64,000 nucleotides of DNA. It comes from Azospirillum thermophilum (GTDB lineage: Bacteria; Pseudomonadota; Alphaproteobacteria; Azospirillales; Azospirillaceae). The stretch covers positions 2,433,501 to 2,497,500 of the forward strand of contig NZ_CP029353.1 in the NCBI RefSeq assembly GCF_003130795.1, given 5' to 3'. The position numbers and the translations under genes are program-made. Shown here piece after piece: positions 59,356 to 64,000 of the stretch. The number at the start of each line of letters is the position of its first letter. Position 1 is the first letter of the stretch. A model generated the notes under the pieces. That model was not told where the DNA came from and ran no database searches. It saw nothing but the letters and a program-made list of their open reading frames with translations.

Positions 59356-59556
59356 CGCGACCGGGCGGGTTGCTGCCTAAGGTCTATGGCCGCCCCGGGC
59401 TTTTACACCCCATCGGTATATGCCGAGAGCCTGCCTTGCCCGCTCCGGTGATGCAGGGATAGCCTTCATTCGCCTTTGTCTTGGTTCCGCTATCGGGTGT
59501 GACCCACCCGTCTGGCCGGTGCCATCGACGACAGACTTAGGGGGGAAGGAATGGCA

Positions 59557-59769
59557 ATGGCCACCGGTACCGTTAAATGGTTCAACACCACAAAGGGTTA
59601 TGGCTTCATCGCTCCGGAAGCGGGTGCCAAGGACGTGTTCGTCCATATCACCGCCGTCCAGCGGTCGGGCCTGCGGGCCCTGTCGGAAGGCCAGCGTGTC
59701 CAGTTCGAGGTGTCGCGCGGAACCAACGGCAAGGATGCCGCCGTCAACATCAGCCTGATGGACCAGTGA
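59557..59769 (+). CDS. Cold-shock protein CspA family
   Basis: A 70-residue single-stranded nucleic-acid-binding beta-barrel that acts as an RNA chaperone. RNP1 KGYGFIAP and RNP2 DVFVHITA are intact. Two ATGs are possible; 59557 (MATGTVKWF) has better spacing from GGGGGAAGGA than 59551. The 195-bp upstream region from the previous gene has no coding frame and probably holds promoter and leader. A hairpin ends it. Confidence 0.92.
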   Translation: MATGTVKWFNTTKGYGFIAPEAGAKDVFVHITAVQRSGLRALSEGQRVQFEVSRGTNGKDAAVNISLMDQ

Positions 59770-59810
59770 CGGCCGCCGCACCCCGCTCCGGCCCGGCCTG
59801 ACGCCGGCCA

Positions 59811-59838
59811 GCCCGCCGGCTGCAGCGTGCCGGCGGGC
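59811..59838. terminator. Hairpin between csp and REC-HPt genes
   Basis: GCCCGCCGGC (59811-59820) pairs with GCCGGCGGGC (59829-59838); it lies between the convergent stops, two bases before the second. Acts for either direction; no T-run. Confidence 0.7.
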
Positions 59839-59839
59839 C

Positions 59840-60652
59840 TCATCCCAGGTAGCCCGCCCTGCGGTAGGCGTCGATCGCGGCGCGGGCAAGGTCCGGAATG
59901 GCGATCCGCAGGGCCTCGGCCTCGTCCGCGGAACCGGCGCGGCAGGCAAGCTCCAGCGCCCGTGCCGCCGCCGCCAGGGTCGGCGCCCCGAAGGTGCCCG
60001 CCGTACTCTTCAGCGTATGGGCCTCGCGCGCGAGAAGCGCCAGGTCGGTCTCCGCCGCGATCCGCTCCAGCCGCTCCATCGTTTCGTCGGCGAACTGGCG
60101 CAGGACGTCGGCCAGCACTTCCGCGTCCAGGTCGGCGCCGAGCTGGTCGAGCGTGGCGCGGTCCAGCATCTCCACCCCCGCCGTGGCCGCCGCCGGTGCC
60201 GTTCCCGGCGTCCGTGCCATGGCGTGCAGGCCGGCCACCCGCCCCAGCCAATGAGCCACCCGCTCCAGCAGGGCGGCGCGGTCGAACGGCTTGGCGAGAT
60301 GATCGTCCATCCCGGCGGCGAGACAGCGGGCCCGGTCGGACTCCTGCGAATCCGCGGTGATCGCGATGATGGGGATGCGGCAGAGCGGCGGCGGCAGGTC
60401 GCGCATCAGGCGGGCGGCGGTCAGGCCGTCCATCTCCGGCATCGCCAGATCCATCAGCACGAGGTCGTAGCCACCGCGCGCCACCGCGGCGACGGCGGTA
60501 CGGCCGTTCTCCACCACGTCGACCGTATGGCCGGCACTGCCGAGGATCGCGGCGGCCAGCATCTGGTTGGGAGCACAGTCCTCCACCAGCAGGATGCGGC
60601 TGCCGGAGGTCGGGGCGTCCAGGGAAGAGGGCGCTGCCGGGGGATGCGTCAT
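59840..60652 (-). CDS. Receiver-HPt phosphotransfer protein
   Basis: A 270-residue protein with a receiver (ILLVEDCAPNQMLAAAIL, LVLMDLAMPEMDGLTA phospho-Asp, DDHLAKPF Lys) and a C-terminal histidine phosphotransfer domain (REAHTLKSTAGTFGAPTL, His in AHTLKS). This pair normally forms the end of a hybrid kinase; as a separate protein it serves a phosphorelay from another hybrid kinase. Between them is an Ala-rich linker. Not adjacent to a kinase gene. Confidence 0.9.
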   Translation of the reverse strand: MTHPPAAPSSLDAPTSGSRILLVEDCAPNQMLAAAILGSAGHTVDVVENGRTAVAAVARGGYDLVLMDLAMPEMDGLTAARLMRDLPPPLCRIPIIAITADSQESDRARCLAAGMDDHLAKPFDRAALLERVAHWLGRVAGLHAMARTPGTAPAAATAGVEMLDRATLDQLGADLDAEVLADVLRQFADETMERLERIAAETDLALLAREAHTLKSTAGTFGAPTLAAAARALELACRAGSADEAEALRIAIPDLARAAIDAYRRAGYLG

Positions 60653-60764
60653 CGGCCAGTCCGCTTGATGGAGGTCGCACCACTGTAGGAAGGGCGGAGC
60701 GCCGCGGCAACGGGCGGCGCGGCTGCCCCTGTCGATTCAACCGCAGCCACGCTATCCTGACGCC

Positions 60765-61496
60765 ATGATCGTGCTGTTCACCGATTTCGGGTTGTCCGGC
60801 CCCTATACCGGCCAGATGAAGGCGGCGCTGGCGCAGCAGGCGCCCGGACTGCCGGTGATCGACCTGTTCGCCGACGTGCCGGCCTTCGATCCGCAGCTTT
60901 CCGCCTATCTTCTGGCGGCCTACGCCCCGGCCTTCCCGGCGGGCTCGGTCTTCGTCGCCGTTGTCGATCCCGGCGTCGGCACCGACCGCCGGCCGCTGGT
61001 GGTGGAGGCCGACGGACGCCGCTTCGTCGGGCCGGACAACGGCCTGTTCGAGATCGTCCGGCGAAGAGCGGTCCGGTCTACCGCCTCGGCCATCGGCTGG
61101 AGGCCGGAGCGGCTCTCCGCCAGCTTCCACGGACGGGATCTCTTCGCGCCGGTCGCGGCGATGCTGGCGACCGGCCGGCCGGTGGATCTGGAGCCGCTGG
61201 AGACGGGAGCGGACGCGCGGCCGGACTGGCCCGACGATCTGCCGCGCATCGTCTATATCGACGTCTACGGCAACGCGATGACCGGGCTGCGGGCGGCGAC
61301 CCTGCCGGCCGATGCGGTGCTGCGCATCGGTGCCCGCGCCGTGCGCCGCGGCCGGACCTTCGCCGACGTGCCGGCCGGCGAGGCGCTGTGGTACGAGAAC
61401 TCCAACGGGCTGGCGGAGATCGCCGTCAACCGCGGCCGCGCCGACCGCGCCTTGGGCGTCGCGGTCGGCGCGGCCGTCACGGTGACAGGGCGCTAG
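60765..61496 (+). CDS. SAM hydroxide adenosyltransferase (DUF62 family)
   Basis: A 243-residue enzyme of the fluorinase/chlorinase-related family that hydrolyses SAM to adenosine and methionine. LFTDFGLSGPYTGQMKAAL, VVDPGVGTDRR, FVGPDNGLF, FHGRDLFAP, YIDVYGNAMTG and ENSNGLAEIAVN give the substrate site; the Asp-Arg-His set of the hydroxide type is consistent but not confirmed here. Why cells make it is not settled. It is convergent with phoB and the stops overlap by two bases. Confidence 0.9.
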   Translation: MIVLFTDFGLSGPYTGQMKAALAQQAPGLPVIDLFADVPAFDPQLSAYLLAAYAPAFPAGSVFVAVVDPGVGTDRRPLVVEADGRRFVGPDNGLFEIVRRRAVRSTASAIGWRPERLSASFHGRDLFAPVAAMLATGRPVDLEPLETGADARPDWPDDLPRIVYIDVYGNAMTGLRAATLPADAVLRIGARAVRRGRTFADVPAGEALWYENSNGLAEIAVNRGRADRALGVAVGAAVTVTGR

Positions 61497-62197
61497 ATCG
61501 TCTTGGTGTCGAGCGCGTAGCCGGCCGAGCGAACCGTGCGGATCAGGTCCAGCTCGGTCTCCTCGTTCAGGGCCTTGCGCAGGCGGCGGATGTGGACGTC
61601 GACCGTGCGCGGCTCGACATAGACGTCGTGGCCCCAGACGAGGTCGAGAAGCTGCTCGCGCGAGAAGACGCGGCCGGGATGCTGCATGAAATGGCGCAGC
61701 AGCCGGAACTCGGTCGGCCCGAGATGGATGTCGCGGCCGTTGCGGCGGACGCGGTGGGCGGCGAGGTCCATCGTCACGTCGGCGAACTGCAGGGTCTCGT
61801 CCGTCATGCCGGGGGCGGAGCGGCGCAGCACCGCCCGCATGCGCGCCACCAGTTCGGTCGGCGAGAAGGGCTTGGTGATGTAGTCGTCGGCACCGGAATT
61901 CAGGCCGCGCACCCGGTCGCCTTCCTCGCCGCGGGCGGTCAGCATGATGATCGGGATGTCGCGGGTCTTGGCATTGCGGCGGAGCTGGCGGCACACCTCC
62001 AGCCCCGACATCAGCGGCAGCATCCAGTCGAGCAGGACGAGGTTCGGCGCCTGTTCGCCGGCCAGCAGCAGGGCCTCCTCGCCGTCGCTCGCGGCGACCA
62101 CGCGGAACCCCTCCTTCTCCAGATTGTACTTGAGGAGGGTGACGATGTCCGCCTCGTCCTCGACAACCAGCACAAGGGGCTTCAGCGCCGAGGTCAT
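61493..62197 (-). CDS. phoB: Phosphate regulon response regulator PhoB
   Basis: A 234-residue OmpR-family regulator. Receiver (LVLVVEDEADIVTLLKYNL, LVLLDWMLPLMSG phospho-Asp, TKPFSPTEL) and winged-helix effector (HLGPTEFRLLRHFMQHPGRV, VEPRTVDVHIRRLRKAL, RTVRSAGYALD) are complete and match PhoB. Start at the ATG at 62197 with CGGAG ahead; three in-frame ATGs upstream (62212 to 62257) are less likely. It follows pstB, so it is the end of a pst operon; phoU is not between them and phoR is not in the window. Confidence 0.93.
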   Translation of the reverse strand: MTSALKPLVLVVEDEADIVTLLKYNLEKEGFRVVAASDGEEALLLAGEQAPNLVLLDWMLPLMSGLEVCRQLRRNAKTRDIPIIMLTARGEEGDRVRGLNSGADDYITKPFSPTELVARMRAVLRRSAPGMTDETLQFADVTMDLAAHRVRRNGRDIHLGPTEFRLLRHFMQHPGRVFSREQLLDLVWGHDVYVEPRTVDVHIRRLRKALNEETELDLIRTVRSAGYALDTKTI

Positions 62198-62270
62198 GGC
62201 CGCTCCGTTCATCCCGCGCGCTTCGACGTTACCCAGCATTCCATGCCTCTTCAACATGCTCCATGACGCC

Positions 62271-62293
62271 CCTCCCCCACCGCGGGGGAGGAG
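62271..62293. terminator. Hairpin between pstB and phoB
   Basis: CCTCCCCC with GGGGGAGG near 62273-62292 around a short loop in the pstB-phoB gap. It may dampen or separate phoB expression; no T-run on the operon strand. Confidence 0.45.
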
Positions 62294-62302
62294 GAGGGCC
62301 GA

Positions 62303-63133
62303 TCAGCCGTACCGGCCGGTGATGTAGCCCTGGGTGCGCTCGTCGCGCGGGTTGGTGAAGATTTCCTCGGTGTCGTCGCACTCCACCATCTCGCCGAGAT
62401 GGAAGAAGGCGGTCTTCTGCGAGACGCGGGCCGCCTGCTGCATGTTGTGGGTGACGATGACGATCGTATAGTTCTCGCGCAGCTCGTCGATCAGTTCCTC
62501 GATGTGCGCCGTCGCGATGGGGTCGAGCGCCGAGCAGGGCTCGTCCATCAGGATCACCTCCGGGCTGACGGCGATGGCGCGGGCGATGCACAGGCGCTGC
62601 TGCTGGCCGCCGGACAGGCCGGTGCCGGGCTCGCGCAGGCGGTCCTTCACCTCGTTCCACAGGCCGGCGCGCTGCAGCGACTTCTGCACCACCTCGTCCA
62701 GCTCGTCGCGCTGCGAGGCCAGCCCATGGATGCGCGGGCCGTAGGCGATGTTGTCGTAGATCGACTTGGGGAAGGGGTTCGGCTTCTGGAACACCATGCC
62801 GACGCGGGCGCGGAGCTGGACCGCGTCGATGCCCTTGCCGTAGATGTCCTCGCCGTCCAGCGCGATCAGCCCTTCGACGCGGCAGTTCTCGATGGTGTCG
62901 TTCATGCGGTTCAGGCAGCGCAGGAACGTCGACTTGCCGCAGCCCGACGGGCCGATCAGGGCCAGGACCTTGTTCTCCTGGATCTCCAGGTTGATGCCCT
63001 TCAGCGCCTGCTTGGCGCCGTAGAACACCTTCACGTCGCGGGCGACCATCTTGACGCCGGCCATGGTTTCTCCCTGGGCGCGGGCAGCGGTGTTGGGCTG
63101 CGAACCGGACTGCATCTGGGTCATCACGTTCAT
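62303..63133 (-). CDS. pstB: Phosphate ABC transporter ATP-binding protein PstB
   Basis: A 276-residue ATPase of the high-affinity phosphate importer. Walker [11 protein letters not shown] loop [13 protein letters not shown], signature LSGGQQQRL, Walker [14 protein letters not shown] and the switch His in VTHNMQQ are all present. The extra N-terminal ~25 residues ([17 protein letters not shown]) are a little longer than usual; ATG at 63133 lies 3 bp after pstA. Cytoplasmic face of the inner membrane. Confidence 0.97.
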   Translation of the reverse strand: MNVMTQMQSGSQPNTAARAQGETMAGVKMVARDVKVFYGAKQALKGINLEIQENKVLALIGPSGCGKSTFLRCLNRMNDTIENCRVEGLIALDGEDIYGKGIDAVQLRARVGMVFQKPNPFPKSIYDNIAYGPRIHGLASQRDELDEVVQKSLQRAGLWNEVKDRLREPGTGLSGGQQQRLCIARAIAVSPEVILMDEPCSALDPIATAHIEELIDELRENYTIVIVTHNMQQAARVSQKTAFFHLGEMVECDDTEEIFTNPRDERTQGYITGRYG

Positions 63134-63136
63134 GAC

Positions 63137-64000
63137 TTACCACCGCCTCTCGAATTTCTTGCGCAGGTACACGGCCAGACCGTTCATCAGGATCAGGAAC
63201 CCGAGCAGGATCATGATCGCGGCCGAGGTGCGTTCGGTGAAGGCCCGCTCGGGGCTGTCCGCCCACATGTAGATCTGCACGGGCAGCACGGTCGCGCTGT
63301 CGGTCCAGCCATGCGGGATGTCGACGATGAAGGCGACCATGCCGATCATCAGCAGCGGCGCCGTCTCGCCGAGCGCACGGGCCATGCCGATGATGGTGCC
63401 GGTCAGGATGCCGGGCAGCGCCAGCGGCAGGACATGGTGGGTCACCGTCTGCAGCGGAGAGGCGCCGATCCCCAGCGCCGCCTCGCGGATCGAGGGCGGC
63501 ACCGACTTCAGGGCGACCCGGGCGGAGATGATGATGACCGGCAGGGTCATCAGCGCCATCACCAGGCCGCCGACCACCGGGGCCGAGCGGGTCATCCCGA
63601 AGAAGCCGAGGAAGACCGCCAGGCCGAGCAGGCCGAAGATGATGGACGGCACCGCGGCGAGGTTGTTGATGTTCACCTCGATCAGGTCGGTCCACTTGTT
63701 CTTCGGCGCGAACTCCTCCAGGTAGACTGCGGCGGCGACGCCGATCGGCACCGACAGGATCATCGTCACCGACAGCATCAGCAGGGAGCCGACGATGGCG
63801 CCCCAGATGCCGGCCTGTTCCGCCTCGCGGCTGTCGCCGGCGGAGAACAGGGTGGTGTTGAAGCTCTGCACCAACGAGCCCTTGGCCGTCAGCGCGTCGA
63901 TGGCGGCGATCTTCACGTCGCTCAGCCGGCGCTCGGCCTCCGGCACATCGCGGCGGAAATAGCCCTTCATGAACTGGTCCACCTCGTCGTCGGCACGGAC
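63137..64000 (-). CDS. pstA: Phosphate ABC transporter permease PstA (5' end outside window)
   Basis: Partial permease; the frame is open to base 64000 (VRADDEVDQFMKGYFRRDVP), so the start lies beyond the window. At least five hydrophobic segments (IVGSLLMLSVTMILSVPIG, IIFGLLGLAVFLGFFG, GLVMALMTLPVIIISA, LALPGILTGTIIGMARA) and the EAA-like loop REAALGIGASPLQTV, which contacts PstB, are visible; the C-terminus is intact. It forms the channel with PstC and passes phosphate from PstS. Confidence 0.95.
   Translation of the reverse strand, partial: VRADDEVDQFMKGYFRRDVPEAERRLSDVKIAAIDALTAKGSLVQSFNTTLFSAGDSREAEQAGIWGAIVGSLLMLSVTMILSVPIGVAAAVYLEEFAPKNKWTDLIEVNINNLAAVPSIIFGLLGLAVFLGFFGMTRSAPVVGGLVMALMTLPVIIISARVALKSVPPSIREAALGIGASPLQTVTHHVLPLALPGILTGTIIGMARALGETAPLLMIGMVAFIVDIPHGWTDSATVLPVQIYMWADSPERAFTERTSAAIMILLGFLILMNGLAVYLRKKFERRW

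Overview
The window is high-GC, densely packed chromosomal core sequence of an alphaproteobacterium, most likely Rhodospirillales and probably Azospirillum or a close relative. The evidence is gene content and order: an ECF11-type rpoE-chrR pair, SUV3-type helicase plus Hsp15, 7Fe ferredoxin, CarD and a second-type RpoH, a PhoB/Pst locus, an amtB with a sigma-54 promoter, and many two-component proteins. This assignment is inference; no rRNA or tRNA gene is present. I found no insertion sequence, prophage or CRISPR array.

Layout. 1-8.6 kb: end of a sensor kinase, rlmN, an IalB-like protein, rpoE-chrR with its own promoter, a SpoU/TrmH methyltransferase, a His-rich asparaginase, an AraC/GyrI regulator and a methyltransferase. 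8.6-23 kb: htpG behind a heat-shock-type promoter, a large exported protein of unknown function, SUV3 helicase, Hsp15, TerC, a CBS protein, a divergent MFS/LysR pair, fdxA, carD, a degenerate phosphatase fold and rpoH. 23-33 kb: adenylate cyclase, M48 protease, thermonuclease-like protein, prolyl aminopeptidase and the rpmI-rplT-pheS-pheT translation block. 33-43 kb: two signalling genes, SH3/SPOR-like protein, LrhA-like LysR with a divergent 56-aa ORF, PRC-barrel protein, lepA, glgA and glgC. 43-50 kb: amtB, CBS-histidine kinase, transglutaminase, Fur, HAD phosphatase and a degenerate receiver. 50-54 kb: an ECF41 sigma factor with its carboxymuconolactone decarboxylase partner, then DsrE and MoeB/ThiF genes. 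54-64 kb: cysK and its Rrf2 regulator, dut, coaBC, a sigma-54 activator, a cold-shock protein, REC-HPt, SAM hydroxide adenosyltransferase, phoB, pstB and pstA.

How the parts connect. An identical ECF11 element (TGATCC-N18-TA) precedes rpoE-chrR and also rpoH 18.6 kb away, and a textbook alphaproteobacterial RpoH promoter precedes htpG. The window therefore holds a likely singlet-oxygen/heat cascade: ChrR-RpoE, then RpoH, then chaperones. An ECF41 motif precedes the decarboxylase gene next to the ECF41 sigma gene, and a perfect 16-bp palindrome lies over the cysK promoter beside an Rrf2 regulator.

Sequence quality. Six genes (asparaginase, M48 protease, HD-GYP protein, glgC, CBS-histidine kinase and HAD phosphatase) each become full length or gain a normal end if one G or C is added to a short G/C run. 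This one-directional pattern looks like base-calling error in the assembly rather than six real pseudogenes. I see no convincing wholly new system; the most novel items are the catalytically empty phosphatase fold between carD and rpoH, a candidate small RNA upstream of carD, the inferred stress-sigma wiring and two exported or orphan proteins.
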